The notes: a model not told the origin generated them from the letters alone. A DNA stretch of 64,000 nucleotides from JAWKRB01 sp041389885 (GCA_041389885.1 JAWKRB010000031.1:31051-95050), one strand, 5' to 3'. Shown: positions 31,788-41,888, counted from the stretch's first letter. A program made the numbers and translations.

Positions 31788-33632
31788 GTGCGAACCCTCC
31801 CATGGCTCCTGGCGACGCCGCTGCTCGTGTCGCAGGGCGTCTCCGCCCAGAGCATGCCCGCCGAGGCGGCGCGGTCGGGCGCCACCCCACCGCGGGTCGA
31901 GCGCGGCGACGCGGTGGCCTTCGTGCGCGAGTTCGACGCCGCGCGCGAGGGCGCCGAGCTCCGGGTGGTCTACACCGAGAACGGCCCCGGCGGCCGCGCG
32001 ACGCTCCGCAGCGCGCTGCTCCGGGCCGAGGGAGACGCCCTCGTGCGCGCTCGCCCCGACGTCACCCTGGCGCCCGACGCCCGCACCGTCGCGCTGGCGT
32101 GGTCGGGCGGTCGCGGCGCGGTGGTGTACGTGGTCCCGCGGCGCCCGCCGCCCCCCGCGGCGCCTGGAGAGCGGCGACGTCGGCGCGCGCCCGCGGTCGG
32201 GGTGCCCCCCTCCACCCGCGACCCGCTGGGGCCGTCAGACCTCTCCGGCGGCGAGATCCGCGTGCAGCGCCTCGGCGCCCAGGGCGAGGCGCGGGGCGCG
32301 CCCGTCACGGTGTTCAGCGAGAACGCCCGGCTCTCGCGCGTGGCCGCGGCGTGGTCGGGCGAGCGGCTCGTCGTCGCGTGGACCGGCGGCGCGGTGACCG
32401 ACGACGAGGTGCGCGTGACCGTGCGCGCGCGCGCCCTCGACGCGAACCTCGCGCCCACGCGCGCGGCGGTGACCGGCGTGGGCGTGCTGGGGGACATCGG
32501 CGACACCCTGCGCGTGACCCCAGACCCCTCCGGGGCGACCCTGTGGGTGAGCGCATCGCATTGCGCCGCAATGAGTCCGGTCACGGAGGGGCTCACGCCC
32601 CCGAGCGACCCCTCCGAGCGGATTTCACCCGCGCGCCGCTCGCTGATGCCGCAGCAGGAGATGCACGACGCGCCGGGGGCGCCCATCGCGTGCGACCCGC
32701 TCTCGCTCTACCGCGTGCGCCTCGGCGCGGGCGGCGAGGTGCGGTCCAGGGAGGCGCTCACGCCCCTCGCGCGGGACGTCGCGGCCGCCGCGGGGGAGGG
32801 ATGGATCGTCGCGTCGCGGGGCGAGTCGGGCGTCTCGCTCGCGCGCGCTCGGTTCGAGGGCGCGGGCGCCTCGCTGCGCGCGCTGGACGGCGCTCCCTGG
32901 CGCGCGGTCGTCGCGCCGCCGCGCCCGCAGGACCTCTCGCTGCGCGAGCCCGCCGCGACCGACGCCGAGCTGGTCGACGCGCCTGTCGCGCCGCCCGACC
33001 GCGACCGCTTCGACCCCTCGACGGTCGCCCTCGTGGCGGCGACCGCGGCGGGGGACCTCGTCGCCGTGGCCGAGGGGCGCGCGGTGCTCCACGCGGTGCC
33101 GCGCGACGGCGCGCCGCGGGTGCTGTCGCGGGCGCCCCGGGGGGTGGCGGCGATCGAGGTGCTCGACGGCGCCACGCCCTGGCTCCTGGCGCGCGAGGGC
33201 CAGTGGAGCGGCGCGCTGCGCTGGACCACCCTCGACGCGCCCCCCGCCGACTGGCGCGAGGTCTCGCCGGTGCCCCCGCGCGCCGCGCCGCCGCAGCGCT
33301 ACCCGACGACGGCGCCCTACGTCTGGGACGAGGCCTTCGCTCGGCTCTGGACCCGCGCCCGCGCGGCCCGCGGCCTGTTCATGCGCCACGAGAACACCGC
33401 GGGGGCCATGGCGGCGCGCCCCGAGGCGCCCACCGACCCGCGCATGCCCGCGGTGCTCGCGGCGCGAGGCCGGCTGCGCAACCGCTGGGAGGGCGCGTGC
33501 GCGCAGCTCCGCGCGCGGGCGACGCAGCTCGCGCGGCAGGGCGCGGGGCAGGACATCCTGCGCGGCGTGCAGCAGCTCTGCGAGGTTCACCCCGACCTGC
33601 AGCTCGGCGTGCCGGTCAATCCCGCGCTGTGA
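31788..33632 (+). CDS. Exported protein of unknown function
   Basis: The GTG at 31788 gives a clear signal peptide, MRTLPWLLATPLLVSQGVSA, with an AQS cleavage site after it; an earlier TTG frame start (31749) was rejected because it would bury the signal. The 614-residue mature protein shows repeated short strands with VxxAW-S/T-G patterns: VALAWSGGRGAVVYVVP, AAAWSGERLVVAWTGGA, LWVSASHC and later AATAAGDLVAVAEGRAVLHAVP. That is reminiscent of a beta-propeller but no WD or Kelch signature is certain. The C-terminus has a helical segment NRWEGACAQLRARATQLAR. No function can be assigned. Its tail overlaps the convergent kinase gene by 17 bases. Confidence 0.65.
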   Translation: MRTLPWLLATPLLVSQGVSAQSMPAEAARSGATPPRVERGDAVAFVREFDAAREGAELRVVYTENGPGGRATLRSALLRAEGDALVRARPDVTLAPDARTVALAWSGGRGAVVYVVPRRPPPPAAPGERRRRRAPAVGVPPSTRDPLGPSDLSGGEIRVQRLGAQGEARGAPVTVFSENARLSRVAAAWSGERLVVAWTGGAVTDDEVRVTVRARALDANLAPTRAAVTGVGVLGDIGDTLRVTPDPSGATLWVSASHCAAMSPVTEGLTPPSDPSERISPARRSLMPQQEMHDAPGAPIACDPLSLYRVRLGAGGEVRSREALTPLARDVAAAAGEGWIVASRGESGVSLARARFEGAGASLRALDGAPWRAVVAPPRPQDLSLREPAATDAELVDAPVAPPDRDRFDPSTVALVAATAAGDLVAVAEGRAVLHAVPRDGAPRVLSRAPRGVAAIEVLDGATPWLLAREGQWSGALRWTTLDAPPADWREVSPVPPRAAPPQRYPTTAPYVWDEAFARLWTRARAARGLFMRHENTAGAMAARPEAPTDPRMPAVLAARGRLRNRWEGACAQLRARATQLARQGAGQDILRGVQQLCEVHPDLQLGVPVNPAL

Positions 33633-35583
33633 CCGCCGCGAGGATCGCGCGCATGCGCTGCACCACCACGTCGGCCCGCGCGGGCCGGTTCGCGGGGTCT
33701 TTCTCAAGGAGCTGAAGGATCAGCGCGTCGAGGTCGGCGGGCAGGTCGGGGCGGAGCGACGCGGGGGAGGGAGGGGGCTGCTTCACGTGCGCCATGAGCA
33801 GCGCCATGAGCTCCTCGTGCTCGAAGGGCACGCGGCCGGTGAAGAGCTCGAACATCATCACGCCCAGCGCGTAGAGGTCGGCGAGGTGCGTGGCGCCGGT
33901 GAAATCGCTGATCTGCTCCGGCGCGATGTACGCGGGGGTGCCCGCGGTGAAGCCGGCCTGGGTCTTCGAGGCGTCGGCGCGGCGCTTGGCGATGCCGAAG
34001 TCCATGAGCTTCACGATGCCCGCGCGGGTGACGAAGAAGTTGTCGGGCTTCACGTCGCGGTGCACCACGCCGGCGGCGTGGGCGACGCCGAGCGCGGTGC
34101 ACGCCTGCACCATCACGCGCAGGCCCGTCGAGAGGGGCACCTCGCCGCGCATCCAGTCGTTGAGCGCCTGCCCCTCGAGGAGCTCCATGGTGATGAAGCG
34201 ACGGCCGGACCACAGCCCCAGGTCGTGGAGCCGCACGATGTTCGGGTGCGTGAGCTGCCGCGATAGCGAGACCTCTTGCTTGAAGCGCATCACCATCTGG
34301 GGGTCTTCGACGTCGAGGCCGAAGAGCTTGATGGCCACGGGCTCATCGAGCTCGAGGTCCTGCGCGCGAAAGACCGTCGACATGCCGCCCTGGCCGATGA
34401 TGGCCTCGACGCGGTAGCGACCGTTGATCACGTCGCCGGGGCGCACCGAGGCCTCGGGCGCCTCCAGCGGGCGGGTCGCGGCCAGGGCCTCGGGGGCCGC
34501 GGGCGCGGGGGGCGCGGGGGGCGGCGCGACGGGCAGGGGAGGCAGGTCGGGGAACTCCTCCAGCGGCTGAGGGAGCGACATGCGCGCCTCGGGCATCGAG
34601 ATGCGAGCGCCGGGCGGGGGCAGCTCGCCGGTCCCGATCGCGTCGGCGGCGCTCGGGGGCGCGCCGCTGCGGAGCTGCGCCAGCCGCTGGGCCACGTCAC
34701 GAAACGCGGGGTCGGCGTCGCTCACGCGCTGGTAGGCCGCCCGCGCGGTCGCCGTCTGACCGCCGGCCTGGTACATCCGCGCGAGGGCGTACATCGCCTC
34801 GCGCTCGTCGGCGCTCTCGAGCCGCGTCGCGAGAAAGGGCGCGACGAAGCGGTCGAGGGCGAAATCGACCTGCCCTCGCGCCGCCGCCAGGCTCACCGCG
34901 CGCACCACCGACTTGCGATACCCGGGGTGCTCCGCCGGGACCATGAGCAGCGCCGACAGGCAGCGCTCGGAGTCGTTGCACTGCGCGAAGCACTTGCTCG
35001 CGTCGTAGGGGTTCGCCGCCGCGAGGTAGAACTCGCCGGCCTTCACCCAGTGCCCCAGCGCCACCGCCATGCGGGCGGCGTCGGCGGGCCGCCGCGCCAC
35101 CTCGTAGGCCCGCATCGCGTCGTCGTACCTGCGCTTCGCCTCCAGCGCCGCCGCGCGCTGCACGGCGTCTCCCTCGGCCCTGGGGGGGTGCCACGGCGCG
35201 CGCTGCTGCATCGCCGCGCGGAGCGAGCGCGCGTTGGCCGTGTCTCCCGCCCGCTCGAGCACGTCGACGCCCCGCGCGTGCTCGCCGAGGCCGGCGTACA
35301 CCTCCGCCGCCCCCAGCGCGTCGGCGCCGCGGGCGAGGTGCTGCGCCGCGGCGCGCGCGCGCTGGCGCCCCGCGGCGTCGAGGGTCGAGAGGCGCTCGGT
35401 CGGGGTGCCCAGCGACTTCAGCAGCACCGCGCCGGCCTGCGCGTACCGCTGGGACCCCGCGAGGATGCGCGCGGCCTCGTCGGGGAGCTCCGCGCGGAGG
35501 TACCCCCGCACGGCGCCGTCGAGGTCTCCGCGTTGCTCGGCCCGGTGGGCCTCCTCCATCAGCTTGCGTGTCTCGGGGTCCAT
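33616..35583 (-). CDS. TPR-containing Ser/Thr protein kinase
   Basis: This 655-residue protein is unusual for having its kinase domain at the C-terminus (about 385-655) behind a long helical-repeat region (about 10-300, with TPR-like pairs such as DDAMRAYEVARRPADAARMAVALG) and a proline-rich linker. The kinase has GQGGMSTVFRAQD, AIKLF, the catalytic loop VHRDVKPDNFF, DFG and GTPAYIAPEQISDF, all intact. No membrane segment is seen. It lies in one minus-strand run with the PilT-like and HEAT-PilT genes; the gap to the PilT-like gene is 62 bases. The kinase may control those ATPases by phosphorylation, which is inference. Confidence 0.88.
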   Translation of the reverse strand: MDPETRKLMEEAHRAEQRGDLDGAVRGYLRAELPDEAARILAGSQRYAQAGAVLLKSLGTPTERLSTLDAAGRQRARAAAQHLARGADALGAAEVYAGLGEHARGVDVLERAGDTANARSLRAAMQQRAPWHPPRAEGDAVQRAAALEAKRRYDDAMRAYEVARRPADAARMAVALGHWVKAGEFYLAAANPYDASKCFAQCNDSERCLSALLMVPAEHPGYRKSVVRAVSLAAARGQVDFALDRFVAPFLATRLESADEREAMYALARMYQAGGQTATARAAYQRVSDADPAFRDVAQRLAQLRSGAPPSAADAIGTGELPPPGARISMPEARMSLPQPLEEFPDLPPLPVAPPPAPPAPAAPEALAATRPLEAPEASVRPGDVINGRYRVEAIIGQGGMSTVFRAQDLELDEPVAIKLFGLDVEDPQMVMRFKQEVSLSRQLTHPNIVRLHDLGLWSGRRFITMELLEGQALNDWMRGEVPLSTGLRVMVQACTALGVAHAAGVVHRDVKPDNFFVTRAGIVKLMDFGIAKRRADASKTQAGFTAGTPAYIAPEQISDFTGATHLADLYALGVMMFELFTGRVPFEHEELMALLMAHVKQPPPSPASLRPDLPADLDALILQLLEKDPANRPARADVVVQRMRAILAAVTARD

Positions 35584-35645
35584 CGGGCGTGTCGGCAGCG
35601 GGAGGTGTACCGCGTCTGCGAGGCGCTGGGGAGTGAGCGCTCGCG

Positions 35646-36725
35646 TCAGACCTCCTCGGTGAGCTCGGGCATGCGCTTTCTGAGCTCCTCGGGCTGCGTG
35701 GCGAAGCGCAGCGCCTCGTCCTGCGACACGAGCCCCCCGCGCACGAGGGAGAAGAGCGCGGCGTCGAGGCTCTGCATCCCCGAGGCGCCGGCGTCGGCGC
35801 CGCGGAGCATCGACTCGAGCTGGTGCACCTTGTTCTCGCGGATCATGTTCGAGACGCCGTAGTTCTGCAGCAGCACCTCGATGGCGGCCACGCGGCCGTC
35901 GCCGGTGATGCGCTTGACGAGGTGCTGCGCGAGCACGCCCCGGAGCAGCACCGAGAGCACCGCCCGCACGGCGTCGCGGGTGTCTTCGGGGCACACCGAG
36001 AGCACGCGGTCGACGGCCTTGGAGGCCGAGTTCGCGTGGAGCGTGCCGAAGACCAGCACGCCGGTCTCGGCGGCGCTCAGGGCCAGGCTCACGGTCTCGT
36101 AGTCGCGCATCTCGCCGATGACCATGACGTCGGGGGCCTCGCGCAGGGCGGCGCGCTGCGCGGCGGCGAAGCTCAGCGCGTGCACGCCCACCTGGCGCTG
36201 GGTGACCACGCTCTTGAGCGAGGGGTGCACGAACTCGATGGGGTCCTCGATGGTGAGGATGTGCCGCCGCGAGGTGGCGTTGATCTCGTGGATCATCGCC
36301 GCGAGGGTGGTGCTCTTGCCGCAGCCCGTCGGCCCCGTGAGGAGCACCAGGCCGTTCTGCTGCGCGCAGAGCTTGCGGAGCACCGAGGGGAGGTTCAGCG
36401 ACTCGAGGGAGGGCACCTCGTCGGGGATCACGCGAAAGACCGCTCCGATGCCGTGGGTCTGCATGAAGACGTTGACGCGAAAGCGCCCGGCGTCCTCGAC
36501 GACGTAGGCGAAGTCGAGCTCGAGCTCGCGCTCGAAGGTCTCGCGCTGCGAGGGCGTGAGGATCTCGTAGAGGAAGCGCTTGCCGTCCTCGGGCGAGAGC
36601 ACGCGGTAGGGCAGCACCAGGAGGTCGCCCTGAAAGCGCACCATCGGGGGGTTGCCGGTGTGAAAGTGCAGGTCGCTGGCGTTCTGCTCCACCACGAGCC
36701 GGAGGAAGGAGTCGATGCGTGCCAT
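35646..36725 (-). CDS. PilT-family ATPase
   Basis: The 359-residue protein is a PilT-type retraction ATPase: N-terminal PAS-like domain with ASDLHFHTGNPPMVRFQG, arginine fingers in FRVNVFMQ, Walker A GPTGCGKSTT (about 130), Asp box EDPIEFVH, Walker B VMVIGEMRDYET, His box GTLHANSASKAVDR. The AIRN-like C-terminal motif appears as GVSNMIRENK, a change from the usual A-I-R-N-L-I-R-E seen in PilT, so it may be a PilU-like or specialised paralogue. It begins 7 bases after the HEAT-PilT gene. No pilin or secretin genes are adjacent. Motility or gliding is a reasonable context. Confidence 0.9.
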   Translation of the reverse strand: MARIDSFLRLVVEQNASDLHFHTGNPPMVRFQGDLLVLPYRVLSPEDGKRFLYEILTPSQRETFERELELDFAYVVEDAGRFRVNVFMQTHGIGAVFRVIPDEVPSLESLNLPSVLRKLCAQQNGLVLLTGPTGCGKSTTLAAMIHEINATSRRHILTIEDPIEFVHPSLKSVVTQRQVGVHALSFAAAQRAALREAPDVMVIGEMRDYETVSLALSAAETGVLVFGTLHANSASKAVDRVLSVCPEDTRDAVRAVLSVLLRGVLAQHLVKRITGDGRVAAIEVLLQNYGVSNMIRENKVHQLESMLRGADAGASGMQSLDAALFSLVRGGLVSQDEALRFATQPEELRKRMPELTEEV

Positions 36726-36732
36726 GGGGGTG

Positions 36733-39516
36733 CTACGGCGCCTCCGGGAGCTTTCCGACCTCGGAGCGCTCGGTGCTCCACCCGACCACGGCCTCGAACG
36801 AGCGCTTGTCGTTGGCGCGCATGTAGCCGTCCTCGGCGGAGATCTTGCCCTCGCGAAAGAGCCGCGCGAGCTCGCCGTCCATGGTGAGCATGCCCTGGTC
36901 GCGCGAGGTCGCGAGCACCTGCTGGATCTGAAACGACCGCCCCTTGCGGATCAGGTGCGAGACGGCCTCGTTGTTGATCAGCACCTCGCAGGCGAGCACG
37001 CGGCCCGGCCCGTCGGCGCGGGGGATGAGGTGCTGGCAGAGCACGGCGCGCAGCGACTCCGCGAGCATCGAGCGGATCACCGACTGGTGCGCCGGCGGGA
37101 ACACGTTCACCACGCGGTCGACGGTGGTGTCGGCCGAGACCGTGTGCACCGTGCCCAGCACGAGGTGGCCCGTCTCGGCCGCGGTGACCGCGAAGTTCAC
37201 CGTCGCGTGGTCGCGCATCTCGCCCACGAGGATCACGTCAGGGTCCTGCCGGAGGATCGAGCGCATCGCGCCGCGGTAGTCGCGCGCGTGGGTGCCGATC
37301 TCGCGCTGGTTCACCAGGCAGCCCTTGCGCGCGTGCACCACCTCGATGGGGTCCTCGAGGGTCACGATGTGACGGTTGGACGCCGAGCGGTTGATGTAGT
37401 CGATGAGCGACGCGAGGGTGGTGCTCTTGCCCGAGCCCGTGGGTCCGCCCACGAGCACGAGGCCGTTCTTGAACTTCGCGAACTGCGCCACCGTCGCCGG
37501 GAGCCCGAGGCCCTCGAAGCTCGGGATCTGCCCGCGCACCTCTCGAAACACCGCCCCGAGCCCCGCGAGCTGGTGAAAGATGTGCCCGCGAAAGCGCGTG
37601 CCGCGAGACTTCACCTCGTACGAGAAATCGATCTCCTCGAGGCGGTCGAGGGCCTCGCGCTGCTCGGGGGTGAGGTGCCCGGTGAGGATCCCCCGCACCT
37701 GCTCGGCGGTGAACACGTGCGTGCCCATCGGGCGCATCTTGCCGAGCTTCTTCACGTACGCCACGCGGCCCGCGGCGATGACCATGTCGTCGGCCTCGGC
37801 GGCCGACGCGCCGATGAGCATCTTGTCGAGCACGCTCACGGCCCGGTCGGACTGCCCCTGAAACTCCTCGAGGGCGCGCCACTGCGCGAGCACGTCGCGG
37901 GCCGCGAGGCGCACGCGCCCCACGGGGTCGGCGTCGAGGGTGCGCAGGGCGTCGGCCGCGCCGCGGTCCTCGAGGGAGCCGAGAAAGCGAACCGCGGCGA
38001 TGCGCGTGTCGGGGTCTTCGTCCTTGAGCAGCGCGATGACCTGCGGGGTCACCTCGGCGGCGCGCAGCGCGCGCAGCGCGTCGACGCACACCACCCGCAG
38101 CTGCGGCTGCCGGGCGAGCATGTCGACCAGGTACGGGATCGCGCGGGGGTCCTCGAGCCCCGCGATGGCCTCGACGGCCTGCTCCCGCGCCCACCAGTCG
38201 GTGTCGCTCATCGCGCAGCGCACCAGCGCGCCGAGGGTCTTCGGGTCCTTGATGCGCGCGAGCGCGCCCACGGCGAAGCGGCGGATGACGTCGGAGGGAT
38301 CGCCCAGCATCGCCGCGAGCTGCCGCGTCAGCCGCTCGCCCGCGAGCTCGACGAGCACGTCGATCACGTGCTCGCGCACCCACCAGTCCTCGTCGCGGAG
38401 CACCAGCAGCAGCCGCTCCCAGATGGCCTGCGACTGCGTGGCCGTCTGCCGCGCGAGCTCGACGGCCATGCGCCGGAGGTTCACGTCCCGCGCGCGCAGC
38501 AGCCACAGGATGGTCTTCGCGATGTCGAGCCGCCCCGCGCGCCCGAGGTTCGTCAGGGCCTTCGACGCCCGGTCGCGCACGGTGATCTGCTTGAAGGTCA
38601 GCGCCTCGACGAGGGCCGGGAGCACCGCGTCGGTGCCGATGGCCTCGAGGGAGTCGACCACGGCGTAGCGAATCGCGTTGGGGCCCGCGCGAAATCTCCG
38701 CTGGAGGTAGTCCACCGCGCGGGGGCTCTCGTAGCGGCGCAGGGCCTCGACCACGGCCTTGCCGAGCGGAATCGACGAGCGCTCCAGCAGCGGCGCGACG
38801 GCGCGAAAGAAGTCCTCTTCGGGGGCCACCGCGGCGAGGGCGTCGACGCCGGCGGAGATCACCCGCTCGTCGGGGTCCTCCATCGCGACGTTGATCGCCT
38901 CCACGGCCGCGGCGTGGTCCTTCTGCATCCACTCGGCGTGGGCGAGAAACTCCGCGGCGCGCACGCGCTCGTCGACGTCGCCCGCGGCGAGCACGTTCAT
39001 CAGCAGGGGGATGGCGCCGTGCCGGGCCTTCGGCACGAAGACCTCCATCGCCTCGACCCGACCTGGAAACGCCGGCTGTCGGCACATCGACGTGACCTTC
39101 GCGAAGGCCGAGCGCCCGCCCACCTGCACCAGCACCTGCGCGGTGACCTCACGCACCTCCTGGTCCTCCGAGGCGAGCATCAGGCAGAGCTCGTCGTGGG
39201 CGTCGATGAGGTTCATCTTCGGCAGCAGCACCGCGATGGCGCCGCGCAGCGCCGTGTCGGCGGCGGGCAGCGCGCGGAGCAGGTGCACGAAGAGCTTGGG
39301 ATCAGGGCTGCGCTCGACCGCCGCGCGAAAGAGCATCACCCGGCGGCGGTGCACCGAGAGGTCCTTCAGGTTGTTGCGGTCGAGGAGGTACCGGAGGATG
39401 TGCTTGAGCTCGGCCTGATCGCAGGGCCCCAGGCTCTCGGCGACGCGCTCGGCCTCTGCGTAGTCTTCGAAGCTCGGCGCGCGAAAGATGGGCGTGAGGT
39501 CTCTGAGCGAGGGCAT
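36733..39516 (-). CDS. HEAT-repeat/PilT-type ATPase fusion
   Basis: The 927-residue protein has two parts. Residues ~1-555 form tandem HEAT-like helical repeats (AVEAINVAMEDPDERVISAGVDALAAVAPEE, PALVEALTFKQITVRDRASKALTNLG, LLLVLRDEDWWVREHVIDVLVELAG). The C-terminal ~360 residues form a PilT-like ATPase: Walker A GPTGSGKSTT (about 690), LEDPIEVVHARKG, Walker B VILVGEMRDHATV, GTVHTVSADTTVDR and a terminal EAVSHLIRKGRS. The usual N-terminal PilT strand (ASDLHL) is degenerate, EADDMVIAAG. HEAT arrays bind partner proteins, so this may be an ATPase targeted to a particular machine. The start is ATG 39516. The next gene of the operon follows at 7 bases. Confidence 0.88.
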   Translation of the reverse strand: MPSLRDLTPIFRAPSFEDYAEAERVAESLGPCDQAELKHILRYLLDRNNLKDLSVHRRRVMLFRAAVERSPDPKLFVHLLRALPAADTALRGAIAVLLPKMNLIDAHDELCLMLASEDQEVREVTAQVLVQVGGRSAFAKVTSMCRQPAFPGRVEAMEVFVPKARHGAIPLLMNVLAAGDVDERVRAAEFLAHAEWMQKDHAAAVEAINVAMEDPDERVISAGVDALAAVAPEEDFFRAVAPLLERSSIPLGKAVVEALRRYESPRAVDYLQRRFRAGPNAIRYAVVDSLEAIGTDAVLPALVEALTFKQITVRDRASKALTNLGRAGRLDIAKTILWLLRARDVNLRRMAVELARQTATQSQAIWERLLLVLRDEDWWVREHVIDVLVELAGERLTRQLAAMLGDPSDVIRRFAVGALARIKDPKTLGALVRCAMSDTDWWAREQAVEAIAGLEDPRAIPYLVDMLARQPQLRVVCVDALRALRAAEVTPQVIALLKDEDPDTRIAAVRFLGSLEDRGAADALRTLDADPVGRVRLAARDVLAQWRALEEFQGQSDRAVSVLDKMLIGASAAEADDMVIAAGRVAYVKKLGKMRPMGTHVFTAEQVRGILTGHLTPEQREALDRLEEIDFSYEVKSRGTRFRGHIFHQLAGLGAVFREVRGQIPSFEGLGLPATVAQFAKFKNGLVLVGGPTGSGKSTTLASLIDYINRSASNRHIVTLEDPIEVVHARKGCLVNQREIGTHARDYRGAMRSILRQDPDVILVGEMRDHATVNFAVTAAETGHLVLGTVHTVSADTTVDRVVNVFPPAHQSVIRSMLAESLRAVLCQHLIPRADGPGRVLACEVLINNEAVSHLIRKGRSFQIQQVLATSRDQGMLTMDGELARLFREGKISAEDGYMRANDKRSFEAVVGWSTERSEVGKLPEAP

Positions 39517-39628
39517 CGGGCGGCCCGAGTATGCCAGAGGCCCCCGGCGCGACCGCCAGATTGCTGCGGAGTTCTCGCGGCCTCGGGGTGATCGCGGGCC
39601 CCTCGGGTGGCGGTATGCTCCCGCGCCC

Positions 39629-41884
39629 ATGCGAAGCCCCCGACCCCTCGCCGCCGTCGTCGCGCTCCTCGGCTGCGCGACCTCCCCTCGACCCGCCGCC
39701 CCGCCCGCGCCGCCGCCCGCGCGCGCCGAGGCCCCGCCCGCGCCGCCGCCCGACCCCCTGCGGGTCGAGAACGCCCTCGTGCGCGCCGACCGGGTCGACA
39801 CCGTCCACGGGATCCAGCTCTCAGACCCCTTTCGCGCCCTCGAAGAAGACTCCCCGGCGACGCGGCGCTGGGTCGCGTTTCAGAACGCGCGCAGCGAGGC
39901 CTGGCTCGCGGCGCACGCGCGCCCCGACATCGAGGCGCGCCTCGCGCAGCTCTTGAACATCGGCAACCTCCGGGGCGCCTCCGCCGCCGGACCCAACGTG
40001 CTCTACCTCGCCCAGGAGGCCGGCGCGCAGACCGCCTCGCTCATGGTCAGCGCCCGCGGCGCGCAGGGGTTCTCGACGCCCCGCGAGCTCCTCAACCCCA
40101 CGCGCTACGGCGAGCGCGCGGTGATCGACTGGTACCGCGCGTCGCCGCGGGGGCGCTACGTGGCCTTCGGGGTCTCGCAGAACGGCGACGAGCGCAGCGT
40201 GCTGCGGGTGATGGACATCGCCACGGGCGCGGTGCGCGCCGAGTCGATCGAGCACACCAAGTGGTGCCGCGTCTCGTGGCTCCCCGACGAGTCGGGCTTC
40301 TACTACACGCGCTACCCCGCGCCCGGCGAGGAGGGCTACGACGCCGCCCGCGAGGACGCGTACTTCAGCCGCCTGCGCTTTCACGCGCTCTCGGCGGCGC
40401 CCGACGGCGCGGCCGACCCCGTGGTCTTTCGCCCCGACGAGCGCACCGAGCGGGCCTACGCCGACGTGAGCGACGACGGGCGCAGCGTGCTCGTGCACCT
40501 GTTTCGGGGGTGGTCGACGAGCTCGCTCTACCTCATCCCCCACGACCCCCGGCACGCGGCCTTCACCCCCGCCACGGCCACGCCCGTGATGACCGACGAG
40601 AACACGATCTCCGCCGGCACCGTGCACCGCGGGGCGCTCTACGTGCTCACCAACGCGGGCGCGCCGAAGTACCGCGTGGTCACCCTGAGCCTCGCGCAGG
40701 CGCGCCGCCCGCCCGCGACCGCCGAGGCCCGCGCCGCGCGCTGGCGCACGCTCGTCGCCGAGGGCGAGAACCCCATCGACGACATGGAGGTCTCGGGCGA
40801 CTGGATCGCCCTGAGCCGCATGGAGAACATCGTGTCGCGGGTGCGGCTGCACGGTCTGGACGGGCGCCCCGGCCCCGAGGTCACGCTCCCTGGCGACGGC
40901 GCGCTTGGGGGCGTCAGCGTCGGCGCCGATGGCACCCTCGCGATGTCGTACAGCGCCTTCGTGACGCCCCCGACGATCCTCGGCGCGCGGCTGCCGCGGA
41001 GGGGGTCGACCGCCGCCGTCACCCCCGCCGTGGTGGCGAGCGCGCGGAGCGATTTCGACTTCGCGTCCCTCGAGCTCGAGCGCGCCTCGGTGCCCTCCCG
41101 CGACGGGACCCCCATCAACGTGTTCTACCTCCACCGCAGGGGCCTGGCGCGCGACGGCAACGCGCCGGTGCTGCTCAACGGCTACGGCGGGTTCAACCTC
41201 TCGCTGCTCCCGCGGTTCAACCGCGACCCGCTCTACTGGGTCGAGCGGGGAGGGGTCTACGCCGTCGCGAACCTCCGCGGGGGCTCGGAGTTCGGCGAGG
41301 CCTGGCACCGCGCGGGGGCGCGAGAGAACAAGCACCACGTCTTTGAAGACTTCGAGGCCGTGATCCGGTGGTTCTCGTCGAGCGGGATCTCCCAGCCCTC
41401 GCGCGTCGCGATCTACGGCGGGTCCAACGGGGGGCTGCTCATGGGCGCGATGATCACCCGCTGCCCCGACGCGTTTCGCGCGGCGTTCTCGACCGTCGGA
41501 CTCTACGACATGGCGCGCTTTCACCGCTTTCCCCCGGCGGAGATCTGGACCTCGGAGTACGGCGACCCCGAGCAGCCCGACGCGCTGCGCTGGCTCCACG
41601 AGACCTCGCCGTACCACCAGGTGCGCGACGGCGCGGCGCTCCCCGCGGTGTGGATCGAGACCGCCGACCACGACACCCGCGTGCACTGGGCCCACTCGAC
41701 CAAGTTCGCCGCGCGGCTCCAGGAGGCCAACGGGGGCGAGCAGCCGGTCTACTTCTTCATGCAGCGCGACGTCGGCCACGGCGCGGGCGCGCGTCGTGAG
41801 GACCAGCTCCGCCAGCTCGTACGACGCTACACCTTCGTCGAAGACCGACTGGGCCTCTCACGCCCCCCGAGCGGAGGGAGTTAG
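39629..41884 (+). CDS. Prolyl oligopeptidase family lipoprotein (S9)
   Basis: The 751-residue protein starts MRSPRPLAAVVALLGCATSP, a lipoprotein signal with lipobox L-L-G-C, so it should be envelope-anchored. After a proline-rich linker comes the S9 propeller (TVHGIQLSDPFRALEEDSPATRRWVAFQN, then WCRVSWLPDESGFYYTRYPAPGEEGYD) and the peptidase domain with GGFNLSLLPRFNR, Ser in YGGSNGGLLMGAM, Asp in TADHDTRVHWAHSTKF and His in DVGHGAGA. All three catalytic residues are present. It cleaves short proline-containing peptides. Lipoprotein forms in this family occur in myxobacteria. The start is chosen from the signal peptide. Confidence 0.92.
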   Translation: MRSPRPLAAVVALLGCATSPRPAAPPAPPPARAEAPPAPPPDPLRVENALVRADRVDTVHGIQLSDPFRALEEDSPATRRWVAFQNARSEAWLAAHARPDIEARLAQLLNIGNLRGASAAGPNVLYLAQEAGAQTASLMVSARGAQGFSTPRELLNPTRYGERAVIDWYRASPRGRYVAFGVSQNGDERSVLRVMDIATGAVRAESIEHTKWCRVSWLPDESGFYYTRYPAPGEEGYDAAREDAYFSRLRFHALSAAPDGAADPVVFRPDERTERAYADVSDDGRSVLVHLFRGWSTSSLYLIPHDPRHAAFTPATATPVMTDENTISAGTVHRGALYVLTNAGAPKYRVVTLSLAQARRPPATAEARAARWRTLVAEGENPIDDMEVSGDWIALSRMENIVSRVRLHGLDGRPGPEVTLPGDGALGGVSVGADGTLAMSYSAFVTPPTILGARLPRRGSTAAVTPAVVASARSDFDFASLELERASVPSRDGTPINVFYLHRRGLARDGNAPVLLNGYGGFNLSLLPRFNRDPLYWVERGGVYAVANLRGGSEFGEAWHRAGARENKHHVFEDFEAVIRWFSSSGISQPSRVAIYGGSNGGLLMGAMITRCPDAFRAAFSTVGLYDMARFHRFPPAEIWTSEYGDPEQPDALRWLHETSPYHQVRDGAALPAVWIETADHDTRVHWAHSTKFAARLQEANGGEQPVYFFMQRDVGHGAGARREDQLRQLVRRYTFVEDRLGLSRPPSGGS

Positions 41885-41888
41885 AAAA

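Noticed and set aside
36715..39591. Long plus-strand frame opposite the HEAT-PilT gene
   Set aside because: Antisense of a clearly conserved gene; translation shows only biased composition.
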